64,000 nucleotides of DNA from Streptomyces rhizosphaerihabitans (lineage in GTDB: Bacteria; Actinomycetota; Actinomycetes; Streptomycetales; Streptomycetaceae). The notes below the pieces were generated by a model that ran no database searches, was not told the DNA's origin, and worked only from the letters and a program-made list of their open reading frames with translations. This document shows positions 32,640 to 40,197 of this stretch, piece by piece. Location of the stretch: assembly GCF_025399795.1 (NCBI RefSeq), contig NZ_JAODTZ010000047.1:24465-88464 (forward strand). The letters run 5' to 3'. Numbering within the stretch: the stretch's first letter is position 1; every line of letters begins with the position of its first letter. Position numbers and translations under genes: made by a program.

Positions 32640-33500
32640 ATGCTGCCCTGGAAGCGAGTGCTCAGACCCCTGGCCGCGCTCCTGCTGACCGCCACGGTCG
32701 CAGTCGTCCCCGCCGCCACAGCACAAGCTGATTCCGCCCCCAGTAGTGGCTGGAACAACTACTCCTGCAAGCCGTCCGCCGCACATCCCCGCCCCGTAGT
32801 CCTCGTCCACGGGACCTTCGGGAACTCCGTCGACAACTGGCTGGCCCTCGCGCCCTACCTGACCAGCCGCGGGTACTGCGTCTTCTCCCTCGACTACGGG
32901 CAGCTGCCCGGGGTCCCCCTCTTCAACGGCCTCGGCCCCATCGACCGGTCGGCCGCGCAGCTCCAGGTCTTCGTCGACAAGGTGCTCGCCGCGACCGGCG
33001 CCGCCAAGGCCGACCTGGTGGGCCACTCGCAGGGCGGCATGATGCCCCGCTACTACCTCAAGTTCCTCGGCGGAGCCGCCAAGGTGAACGCCCTCGTCGG
33101 TATCGCCCCCGACAACCACGGCACGACCCTCAACGGCCTCGCCAACCTGCTGCCGTACTTCCCCGGCGCCGAGGACCTGCTGTCCGCGGCGACTCCGGGA
33201 CTCGCGGACCAGGTCGTCGGCTCCGCGTTCCTGACCAAGCTCAACGCGGGCGGCGACACCGTCGCCGGCGTCCACTACACGGTCATCGCCACCAAGCACG
33301 ACGAGGTGGTCACGCCGTACGACTCGCAGTTCCTGAACGGACCCGACGTCCACAACGTCCTGTTGCAGAACCTGTGCGCGCTCGACCTCTCCGAGCACGT
33401 GGCCATCGGGATCTTCGACCGGATCGCGTACCACGAGGTGGCGAACGCGCTCGACCCGGCACACGCCTCCGCCACCACCTGCGCGTCCGTGTTCAGCTGA
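32640..33500 (+). CDS. Secreted lipase/esterase, alpha/beta hydrolase
   Basis: A 286-residue secreted lipase. The signal peptide covers about 1-30 (ends AQA). The catalytic domain shows the oxyanion VVLVHGTFGNSVDNW (about 52-66), the nucleophile GHSQGG (Ser near 128) and the later TKHDEVVTPY and LDLSEHV segments, carrying the Asp and the His of the triad. Four cysteines could form two disulfides. It resembles the actinomycete triacylglycerol lipase family. A weak promoter-like patch (TTGACGAGTGAAC region) and a GGAG-like site precede the ATG. It converges with the LPMO gene. Confidence 0.92.
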   Translation: MLPWKRVLRPLAALLLTATVAVVPAATAQADSAPSSGWNNYSCKPSAAHPRPVVLVHGTFGNSVDNWLALAPYLTSRGYCVFSLDYGQLPGVPLFNGLGPIDRSAAQLQVFVDKVLAATGAAKADLVGHSQGGMMPRYYLKFLGGAAKVNALVGIAPDNHGTTLNGLANLLPYFPGAEDLLSAATPGLADQVVGSAFLTKLNAGGDTVAGVHYTVIATKHDEVVTPYDSQFLNGPDVHNVLLQNLCALDLSEHVAIGIFDRIAYHEVANALDPAHASATTCASVFS

Positions 33501-33661
33501 CCGGCTCGGCGGACCACTCGTCCATGGTGGTCCGCCCGGGCATGTCGGCGTGATCGTCGGTCCGTCCGCGTTCCGAACGTATGCGAACGCGGACGGCCGA
33601 GCACGCCGCCGGGGGCTGTCCGGCCTGAGCCGCCGGTCAGCCCCCGGAGTCCTACGGCCTC

Positions 33662-34726
33662 CTAGCGGCCGCGCCTGCTGTCCGGCGTCGCGCGCCGCCG
33701 AACCGAGGCGAACAGCGCCGCGGCACCGAGCGCCAGGGCGGCGGCACCGCCGATCGCCACGTACGAGGTGGAGGAGTCGCCACCGGTCTCGGCGAGGCTC
33801 CGGGAGGAACCGGCGGCCTCCGGCAGGTTCCCCGCGGAGTCCGCGGACTCCGCGGCGGCCCGGGCGTCCTCGGCCGTCTTGGTGTCCCCGTCGGTCCCGT
33901 CGGCTCCGGTGGTGCCCGCGCTCGCGGTCGGCTCCGCCGACGTACTGGCGTCGTTGTCACCATGGCCGTGGTGCTCCACGGTCGACTTGTCGCTGCCGTC
34001 CACGATCTGCTGGTCGGACGGCGCGGAGGCGCTCGGCGCGGGGGACGTGCCGCCGCCCGCGCCCTTGCCGCCGCCCGCGTCGGCGCCGCTGCCGCCGAAC
34101 GCGACATCGGAACACGAGTAGAAGGCCTCCGGGCTGTCCGAGCGCTGCCAGACCGCGTACAGAAGCTGCTTTCCGGAGCGCTCCGGAAGGGTGCCGGAGA
34201 AGGTGTAGAAGCCGCCCGAGGCCGCCGGATCGGTGACCGTCGCGACCGGGTGCGCCAGGTCCAGGTCGCCCCAGGCCGGCGGCTGCGACGGGTCGTAACC
34301 CGCCTTCGTGATGTAGACCTTGAACGTGCCCTTGTGCGGGGCGGTCACCCGGTACTTGAAGGTGTACGAGCCGCTGCTCACGCTCGTCGCCGGCCAGTCG
34401 GAGCGCGCCAGGTCGAGTCCCTTGAACTCGGCATTGCCGGCGCTGCACAGCCTGCCGTCCGGGATCAGCGCCTGGTGCCGCCCGTTCGCCTCGCCGATGC
34501 GGATGCCGTTCCAGTCGTAGAGCGCCTGGGTGCCGCCCGCCGCGACGGCCGCCTTGCAGGCATCCGACCTGGGGTTCTCCGGACCCTCCGCGTAGCACTG
34601 GGACACCCGGCTCACCGGGTCCCCCATCGAGCCGTGCGCCGAGGCGGGCGCGGCGGCCAGCGTGGACAGGGCGAGCGAGGCGATGCCGAGGACGGCGACG
34701 CCGGCGGCCTTGCGGCGTGCGGACAT
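33662..34726 (-). CDS. Lytic polysaccharide monooxygenase (AA10) with LAETG sorting signal
   Basis: A 354-residue copper enzyme that oxidatively cleaves chitin or cellulose. The signal peptide (about 1-30, ending ASA) leaves His31 of HGSM as the mature N-terminus, the first ligand of the histidine brace. The AA10 domain (about 31-215) includes the second copper His in a region around YEFK-like KYRVTAPH. A Ser/Thr/Asp-rich linker follows. The C-terminus has LAETG, a hydrophobic segment and basic residues, a class E sortase cell-wall sorting signal. This is unusual, because secreted LPMOs normally end with a binding domain. The ATG was chosen for the signal peptide. Confidence 0.9.
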   Translation of the reverse strand: MSARRKAAGVAVLGIASLALSTLAAAPASAHGSMGDPVSRVSQCYAEGPENPRSDACKAAVAAGGTQALYDWNGIRIGEANGRHQALIPDGRLCSAGNAEFKGLDLARSDWPATSVSSGSYTFKYRVTAPHKGTFKVYITKAGYDPSQPPAWGDLDLAHPVATVTDPAASGGFYTFSGTLPERSGKQLLYAVWQRSDSPEAFYSCSDVAFGGSGADAGGGKGAGGGTSPAPSASAPSDQQIVDGSDKSTVEHHGHGDNDASTSAEPTASAGTTGADGTDGDTKTAEDARAAAESADSAGNLPEAAGSSRSLAETGGDSSTSYVAIGGAAALALGAAALFASVRRRATPDSRRGR

Positions 34727-35135
34727 GGGGAACTCCTCGAACGGTCCTGGTGCGTGGGGTGAGTCCCGCATGGCGCTCCGGGCGGGATCCCGTGGGGGTG
34801 ATCAGAAACTAGCCCCAAGAACCTGTGGAATCGCCTGCTGGAGGCGGGTGATGGAGATCTTTATGGCGCCGTTAAGGCGGGGCTAACGGGGGGCTCAGGA
34901 AGGGCGGTTGCGGAGCCCCGCCTCACTTGCGGCCGAGCCGCGAGAACGTCCGTGGCCGTCCGCGTCCGTCCGCGGCGGGATGCCTCGGTTGGCTCCTGGA
35001 ACGGCTCCCGGCGGGGTGGGCGACAGGGCGGACAGGAACTCGAACCGTCGGTATCCCGTCCCTGCGTGAGCCGCCGATCACCCAGACCGAGGCGCCATCG
35101 TCCGGACCGCAACCAGGAGCGTTCTTGTGAAGGAA
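34727..35135. other. 409-bp gap upstream of the LPMO gene
   Basis: The LPMO promoter is expected at the left edge. The rest shows no gene. A short AT-rich patch lies near 34800-34875, and the remainder is GC-rich with no tandem repeat or clear palindrome. Confidence 0.4.
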
Positions 35136-35318
35136 CTAGCCGCTGCTGTTTTCTCCGCCCCCCTCTTCCCGAGCCCGGTTGCGTCGCCGCTTTCGACCGA
35201 CTGCGGTGAGACCGATATTGCTCAGGGCCACGAGCAGTGCGGACGGTAACTGAGTGAGCAGGCCGCGGCCGATCTCGGCAGCGATCTCGTGCAGGGACAT
35301 GCCGGTCTCCGTGTTCAT
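35136..35318 (-). CDS. Small membrane protein divergent from an HTH regulator
   Basis: A 60-residue protein. The N-terminus MNTETGMSLHEIAAEIGRG is amphipathic and is followed by a hydrophobic stretch (LLTQLPSALLVALSNIGLTAV) and a strongly basic tail (GRKRRRNRAREE). Two possible starts exist, at 35318 and at Met7, which has GGAG just upstream. Such small proteins frequently sit divergent from the Streptomyces HTH regulator found here at 35476, and I list it on the strength of that pattern and its coherent composition. Function unknown. Confidence 0.55.
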   Translation of the reverse strand: MNTETGMSLHEIAAEIGRGLLTQLPSALLVALSNIGLTAVGRKRRRNRAREEGGGENSSG

Positions 35319-35475
35319 CGACGGGTGATGTCACGTTTGTAGGCCGACACTGTTCGCAGATGGCGCAAAATGATTGATGCCGTACGAGGTTGCGTCCTCG
35401 TACGGCGAAACTCCCGATGGGAAGCCACCGCAACTCTTACGATCTGCGGAAAGTGCGAAGCGGCAAGGGGGACTT

Positions 35476-36282
35476 ATGACCAGGCCGGACAGGGTGACCA
35501 CGCAGCAGGAGTTCATCCAGGCGCTGCAGGAGCTGGTCTCCATGACTGGCAGGAGTCCCGAGGACATCGCCAAGCGAAGTGACGTCTCAGGGAACACGGT
35601 GCGCGGCGTCATGACGGGGAAGAACTGGCCGCAACTGCGCACCGTGGAACTGCTTGTCCGTGCCTGCGGCCAGGACCCCAGACCCTGGGTGCATGCATGG
35701 GCACCGCTGAACGACGCCCGGCCCCAGCCGATGCGGGGCAACAACAAGGAACTGCGGGAGCAGATCGACGCACTCGGGGCCGAGCTGACCGGGCTCCGCG
35801 AGCAGGTGCGCTCCCTTCGTGACGCTTTGGAGCAGGGCGAGTGGGGAGACCGGCAGCGCGAACACCGGATGACGAATGCGTACTTCACCTTCCTGACTCA
35901 GATGCCGTCCTCCGACTTCAGGCGGGTCGAATTCGACGGCGCCAGGGCACCGAGGAGAAATGCCTCGCCCACGCGTACGTACGCGGAGCCCGCCTACGAG
36001 GCGATCGATGTGAACTCCCTCCTGGGCAAGATCCAGGAGCTTGCCACCGTCGAGGGCCTTCCCGGACTGGCCCTGTATCTGGCCACGAGCCAGTTACCCC
36101 TGGCGATCGCCACTGTCGCGGTGTACATGGCGCCGCATGGCGCGATCTACAACTATGCCAAGAGCGACGTGGACGCGTACCTCGTCGAGCTGAAGGCTTG
36201 TGTGCACCGATATCTACGCGACTGCACGGATGACCAGGCCCTGCCGGCTGACGGAGCCGTGGGGCCTGGGCGGAGCGCCTAG
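35476..36282 (+). CDS. XRE-type helix-turn-helix regulator
   Basis: A 268-residue protein. The N-terminal HTH (about 8-75) reads SPEDIAKRSDVSGNTVRGVMTGKNWPQLRTVELLVRACGQDP, a Cro/C1-like helix pair. A coiled-coil heptad region (about 92-125, NKELREQIDALGAELTGLREQVRSLRDAL) follows, then a C-terminal domain of unknown function ending in YLRDC. ATG with AAGGGGG ahead. This architecture is common in Streptomyces accessory islands and often paired with a small divergent membrane gene, as here. A tRNA-Thr fragment lies just downstream, consistent with an old integration site. The function of the pair is unknown. Confidence 0.85.
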   Translation: MTRPDRVTTQQEFIQALQELVSMTGRSPEDIAKRSDVSGNTVRGVMTGKNWPQLRTVELLVRACGQDPRPWVHAWAPLNDARPQPMRGNNKELREQIDALGAELTGLREQVRSLRDALEQGEWGDRQREHRMTNAYFTFLTQMPSSDFRRVEFDGARAPRRNASPTRTYAEPAYEAIDVNSLLGKIQELATVEGLPGLALYLATSQLPLAIATVAVYMAPHGAIYNYAKSDVDAYLVELKACVHRYLRDCTDDQALPADGAVGPGRSA

Positions 36283-36406
36283 CCGTGCGTCTGCCTGTCG
36301 CGCATAGGCACCGCGATCCACATCAGTGGCAGTCGCGGAGGCGGCTGGATACCTGGGTGTGCTTCACAACCATGCGGTCACTCGCACCGCCCTCGAGCCG
36401 TGCCGC

Positions 36407-36450
36407 GGAGTCATCTGTCGGATGCGAACCGACGACCTATGCGTTACAAG
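36407..36450 (-). other. tRNA-Thr 3'-end fragment: likely decayed attachment site
   Basis: Read on the minus strand, CTTGTAAC (anticodon TGT loop) is followed by GCATAGGTCGTCGG and a perfect T-arm (GTCGG-TTCGCAT-CCGAC), then AGATGACTCC in place of the acceptor stem's 3' strand. The 5' half (D-arm, 5' anticodon stem) is absent and the anticodon stem cannot pair. This is how the duplicated 3' end of a tRNA gene looks after integration. Substitutions in the T-loop and acceptor suggest decay. No integrase is visible in the window. Confidence 0.65.
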
Positions 36451-36494
36451 GTGTGTCCGACAGGGAGCACTGAGGCTGTGATCAGGTAGGTGGC

Positions 36495-36986
36495 GTGCGG
36501 GGTATGAACGAGACGTCCGAGCGGTACGGGGAGATGGCAGAGGAATTCGGAGTGCGGGCTGCCGTCGCCGCCGACGCGCCCGTCGTGAAGGCCGTGATCG
36601 ACGCCGCGTTCGAGCCCTACGTGGAGCGCATCGGGCTTGTTCCGGTGCCCATGGAAGCGGACCACGCGGCGAATGTGGCGGCGGGGCGGGTGTTCGTCAC
36701 GGGGGAGCCGGTGGCGGGGCTCGTGGTCGTCGAGGAGCGCGCGGACCATCTGTACCTCGACACCATCGCGGTCCGCCCCGATGCCCATGGCCGGGGCATC
36801 GGGGGACGGCTGCTGCGTTTCGCGGACGCCTACGCACAGGCGCTCGGGCTGGACGAGATCAGGCTCTACACGAACGCGATGATGTGGGAGAACCGGAAGA
36901 TCTACCCGAGGTTCGGGTACGAGGTGATCGAGCGGCGCGCGGACGGGCCGTACGACCGGATCCACTACCGCAAGCGGCTGGTCTGA
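36495..36986 (+). CDS. GNAT-family N-acetyltransferase
   Basis: A 163-residue acetyltransferase. The acetyl-CoA-binding motif A reads LDTIAVRPDAHGRGIGGRLLRFADAYA (RGIGG being the pyrophosphate loop), preceded by the motif D/beta4 strand LVVVEERADHLYL and followed by the motif B YPRFGYEVIERR. The start is uncertain: GTG at 36495 has AGGTAGG upstream, and ATG at 36504 is also possible. Substrate unknown. It stands alone between the tRNA fragment and a divergent or convergent small gene. Confidence 0.88.
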   Translation: MRGMNETSERYGEMAEEFGVRAAVAADAPVVKAVIDAAFEPYVERIGLVPVPMEADHAANVAAGRVFVTGEPVAGLVVVEERADHLYLDTIAVRPDAHGRGIGGRLLRFADAYAQALGLDEIRLYTNAMMWENRKIYPRFGYEVIERRADGPYDRIHYRKRLV

Positions 36987-37119
36987 CGCCTGTCCACAGC
37001 GAGCGGCCTACGGCGGCACCTGGTTCACCGCAAGCTGTCGACAGGCGTCCACCGCAATCCGGTGATCCGACGGTATGTTCCCGAAGGCCGAAGGCCGTGG
37101 GGCGTGGGGTGCGCGCGGC

Positions 37120-37254
37120 TCAGCCGTCCGGCCACCAGGTGCGCGCGATGTCCTTTCGGACCTCCGGGCGCTCGGTGGGGGGCTCGTCGGGCTCGTCCCG
37201 TACGCGGCGGGAGTCCGACTTCCTCAGGGGCTTCTGCACGGTCACACGGCGCAT
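37120..37254 (-). CDS. Small conserved-looking protein, 44 residues
   Basis: The ATG at 37254 has a near-ideal ribosome site (AAGGAGG, six nt spacing). The peptide starts MRRVTVQKPLRKSD, then RRVRDEPDEPPTERPEVRKDIARTWWPDG. The basic start, the acidic-proline middle and the conserved WWPDG end look like a real short family; I have seen similar short Streptomyces products, with no known role. It is separate from the flanking acetyltransferase and methyltransferase genes. No signal peptide or membrane segment. Confidence 0.6.
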   Translation of the reverse strand: MRRVTVQKPLRKSDSRRVRDEPDEPPTERPEVRKDIARTWWPDG

Positions 37255-37415
37255 GGCTGCCTCCTTGGCGTCTACCGGATTCCGCGGTTGTACGGAGGTA
37301 GACCCTTTCGGGGAGAGTTCCTCATCGGTCGCGATCTGTCTGTGGCGGCGGTCACCCATCGGCTGTCGTGGTTGGCACCCGTCGACTGTCAGTGGTGGGT
37401 GTCACCCTGGAGCGC

Positions 37416-38039
37416 ATGGTGAGTAACAGTGGCATGAATCCGGGGGCGGGCGTCGACTGGGACGCGGAATCCGGCACCTTCGACGAGGAGCCCGACCACG
37501 GCCTGCGCGACCCCGCGGTCCGCGGTGCCTGGGCGGCCCGGCTGCGGGACTGGCTGCCCGAGCGGGCCGGCGATGTGCTCGACGTGGGCTGCGGCACCGG
37601 CAGCCTGTCGCTCATCGCGTCCGAGCGGGGGCACCGGGTCACCGGGGTCGATCTCTCGCCACGCATGATCGATCTGGCCCGCGCCAAGCTGGCCGGCCGT
37701 GACGCGGTGTTCCTCATCGGTGACGCGGTGGCACCGCCCGTCGGCGAGCAGCGCTTCGACGTCCTGCTCAGCCGCCATGTGCTGTGGGCGCTGCCCGATC
37801 CCGAGCGCGTGTTGCGGCACTGGTGCGGACTTCTGCGCCCGGGAGGGCGGCTGGTGCTCGTCGAGGGTGTGTGGGGGGCCCTGAGTCCGGTCGGTATATC
37901 CGCTGAGCGGATGGCCACCCTGCTCCGGCCTCTGGTGCCCGACGCCGCAGATCTGCGCGTGGAGCCGCTGTCGGCCGACGCGCGGCTGTGGGGGCGGGAA
38001 GTCGACGACGAGCGGTACGCCGTGGTGGCCGACTTCTGA
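37416..38039 (+). CDS. SAM-dependent class I methyltransferase
   Basis: A 207-residue methyltransferase. The SAM-binding motif I is VLDVGCGTGSLSLIASERG (about 49-67), motif post I has VTGVDLS, and the later motifs are DVLLSRHVLWALPDP and LRPGGRLVLVEG. The methyl acceptor is not predictable. ATG at 37416 with GGAG four nt upstream; a GTG at 37419 is also in frame. The C-terminal part (about 165-207) ends with RWGREVDDERYAVVADF-like residues, common in small-molecule methyltransferases. Confidence 0.88.
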   Translation: MVSNSGMNPGAGVDWDAESGTFDEEPDHGLRDPAVRGAWAARLRDWLPERAGDVLDVGCGTGSLSLIASERGHRVTGVDLSPRMIDLARAKLAGRDAVFLIGDAVAPPVGEQRFDVLLSRHVLWALPDPERVLRHWCGLLRPGGRLVLVEGVWGALSPVGISAERMATLLRPLVPDAADLRVEPLSADARLWGREVDDERYAVVADF

Positions 38040-38168
38040 GCGGCACACCCTCTGAGCGGCATACCGCTCTGGGCGGTGCCACCCATGGGCAAGAGCTCTG
38101 AACAGGCGGCCCACGGGCCGACGCCACCCGTGGTGCCGTACGGGTGGCGTCGCCCGCCGTGCCGGGAC

Positions 38169-38669
38169 CTACACCAGCAGTGCTTCGAAGCCGCCCTCGC
38201 GGGCCAGGTGTTCGAGGTCGTCCAGGGCCTTCTCGGCGGCCGCCGCGGCAGCCGGGTCGGTGGCGGCCAGACCGCTCTCCGCGAACTCGTCCTCGTCCAG
38301 GCGCAGTACGTCCGTGCCGTCGGCCGAGAGCCACAGGTCGAGGTCGAGATCCTCGACGACCAGCCGTCCCCCGGAGACGGTGGCCGGGCGGGTGATGTCG
38401 CAGTACCAGCCCTTGCGTACGCCCGCGGCGTCCCGGACCTCCTTCACCGAGTACCAGCGGTCCCGCCAGTAGTACTCGGTGAAGACATCACCCTTCTCGA
38501 ACCGTACGAAGCCGAAGTCGCGGACGCTGTCGCCCGCCCACGGTGCGCGCACGACCACCCGGGTGCCGTCGTCGGCCAGCAGCTCGGCCGGGTAACTGAT
38601 CTTCGTACGGCCGGCCTTTACGAGTACGACCTCCAACGAGCCAGGCGTGTCAGCCGAGGTCACGGACAT
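38169..38669 (-). CDS. DUF402 family protein
   Basis: A 166-residue protein with the DUF402 fold: an N-terminal beta strand region (LVKAGRTKISYPAELLADD), a central DVFTEYYWRDRWYSVKEVRDAAGVRKGWYCDITRPATV with the family's YYW-x-x-x-W and YCDI motifs, and DLDLDLWLSADG, whose clustered Asp residues may bind metal. Some DUF402 proteins are nucleoside phosphate phosphatases. Its first 20 nt overlap the 3' end of the tandem GNAT gene on the same strand, indicating translational coupling. Confidence 0.88.
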   Translation of the reverse strand: MSVTSADTPGSLEVVLVKAGRTKISYPAELLADDGTRVVVRAPWAGDSVRDFGFVRFEKGDVFTEYYWRDRWYSVKEVRDAAGVRKGWYCDITRPATVSGGRLVVEDLDLDLWLSADGTDVLRLDEDEFAESGLAATDPAAAAAAEKALDDLEHLAREGGFEALLV

Positions 38670-39579
38670 ACTTCACCTCCGTCGCACAGATTTCATAACC
38701 GAACCATTTGTTGATCGCCAGCATCGGCCCGTTGCCGGCGTCGTTGCCCGTGAACGCGTCCGTGAACCCGGCCGCGCGGGCCCGGTGCAGCGAGTGGTTC
38801 TTGGCGAGTTTGGCGAGACCCCGGCCCCGGAAGGCGCGGTCGGTGCCCGTCATCACGGTGGCATAGCGGGTGCCGCCGTCGGTACGGGCCGCGCTGAACG
38901 CCGCCGGGCGGCCGTCGACGAGCGCGACGGAGGTGAGCTCATGACTCAGAAGCGGGTGGCGCCAGGTCTCCGTCAGCCAGGCCTCGTAGTCCGTGAACTC
39001 GCGGTCGATGTCACTCGGTTCGTCGAGGAGAGTCTCCGCGTCCAGCGTGAACAGCGGCCGCGGGTTGTCCGCGAAGTCCGCTCCGGTGCGCAACTCCACT
39101 CCGGGTGGCGGGGGTTGGAGCGGTGGCAGAGTGCCGTTCGCCAGGTCGAGGCGGAGGAAGTGCGCGGAGCGGGCCGCGCGATAGCCCCGCTTCTCCGCGA
39201 AGGCGCGGTGTGCGGGGGCGTCCGACACCCAGGCGTGCAGTCTGGTCGCGCCCAGGGCCGCGAGCTGTTCCTCGGCGGTGCGGGCCAGCAGCGAACCCGC
39301 GCCGCGTCCCGTCCGCTCCGGGTGCACATAGATGTTGACGGTCCCCTGGCCCGGCACCGGGCTGTCGTGCACGAGGCCCACCTGCGCGGTGCCGATCGGC
39401 TCGCCGTCCTCCTCGGCCAGCAACGGCCGGTAGTGGGAGTCGGGATGGGCCTGTTCCACGTCATAGGCGATGGACTCGGGGGTGAAGAGCATGAACGGGA
39501 GAGCCTGGTGACGGATGCGGGCGAAGCCCGCGGCGTCCACCGGGTTCCCGCGCCGCAGTTCGCGAACGATCACGGTCAT
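38650..39579 (-). CDS. Tandem GNAT-domain acetyltransferase
   Basis: A 309-residue protein with two acetyltransferase domains. Domain one (about 5-155) has VNIYVHPERTGRGAGSLLARTAEEQL and domain two (about 160-300) has MTGTDRAFRGRGLAKLAKNHSLHRARAAG. Both show the RGxG pyrophosphate-loop pattern. The two-domain organisation resembles mycothiol synthase, but key context (NPVDAAGF rather than the MshD N-terminus) suggests another member. Substrate unknown. It overlaps the DUF402 gene by 20 nt and is divergent from a GntR gene. Confidence 0.88.
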   Translation of the reverse strand: MTVIVRELRRGNPVDAAGFARIRHQALPFMLFTPESIAYDVEQAHPDSHYRPLLAEEDGEPIGTAQVGLVHDSPVPGQGTVNIYVHPERTGRGAGSLLARTAEEQLAALGATRLHAWVSDAPAHRAFAEKRGYRAARSAHFLRLDLANGTLPPLQPPPPGVELRTGADFADNPRPLFTLDAETLLDEPSDIDREFTDYEAWLTETWRHPLLSHELTSVALVDGRPAAFSAARTDGGTRYATVMTGTDRAFRGRGLAKLAKNHSLHRARAAGFTDAFTGNDAGNGPMLAINKWFGYEICATEVKYVRDLG

Positions 39580-39650
39580 GGCATCGCACGCTACGCGGGG
39601 GCTGCGTGCGGATGCCTCTCATTTTCCGGCGGGTACGGGACAATCGCCGC

Positions 39651-40025
39651 GTGACCCTGAAGATCCGCATCGCAGAGGGGGCCGCGCCGTACGAGCAGGT
39701 GCGCGCCCAGATTTCCGAGCAGGCCCGGTCCGGCGTGCTGCCGGTCGGCTACAAGCTGCCCACGGTACGGGGGCTGGCCGAGTCGCTCGGCCTCGCGGCC
39801 AACACCGTCGCCAAGGCCTACCGGGCCCTCGAGTCGGACGGGGTGATCGAGACGCGGGGCCGCAACGGTACGTTCGTGGCCGCCGCAGGGGACGCCGCGT
39901 CACGCGAGGCCGCGTCCGCCGCGCAGGCTTACGCCGAGCGCGTGCGACGGCTCGGCCTGACCGAGAACGCCGCCCTGGACGCCGTACGAGACGCACTGAG
40001 GGCGGCCTACGAGGACGGCGCCTAG
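39651..40025 (+). CDS. GntR-family regulator, YtrA subclass
   Basis: A 124-residue short GntR protein. After a YEQVRAQISEQARSG helix comes the winged HTH (about 32-72), LPTVRGLAESLGLAANTVAKAYRALESDGVIETRGRNGTF. The C-terminus is only a short helical dimerisation tail (about 80-124), as in the YtrA group that usually controls ABC transporters. GTG at 39651. No transporter is adjacent, so its target is elsewhere or is the neighbouring acetyltransferase gene, divergent across 71 bp. Confidence 0.88.
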   Translation: MTLKIRIAEGAAPYEQVRAQISEQARSGVLPVGYKLPTVRGLAESLGLAANTVAKAYRALESDGVIETRGRNGTFVAAAGDAASREAASAAQAYAERVRRLGLTENAALDAVRDALRAAYEDGA

Positions 40026-40037
40026 CCCCCGCTGGCA

Positions 40038-40123
40038 CCAACCGGGGCCGACCCGGGCGCCAACCGGGGACCCACCCAGGAGCCAGCCCACCAGCCGGGG
40101 CCTGGCCGGGGCCCAAGCCGGGG
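40038..40123. repeat. Degenerate about 22-bp repeat in the gap after the GntR gene
   Basis: CCAACCGGGG-type decamers occur at 40038 and 40060 and related CCAGCCGGGG and CCAAGCCGGGG at 40091 and 40113, giving two 22-bp spacings broken by a 31-bp step. The region is Pro/Gly-like in all frames and appears non-coding. Confidence 0.45.
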
Positions 40124-40197
40124 TTCGGCGCGGGCATCAGTGGCCGCCCGCTCCGGCCGGCACCAGCCGACGCTCACCGGGGGCACCAGCAGGTCGC

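Noticed and set aside
36400..36490. Complete tRNA-Thr gene
   Set aside because: Only the 3' part is present; the D-arm and the 5' strands of the anticodon and acceptor stems are missing.
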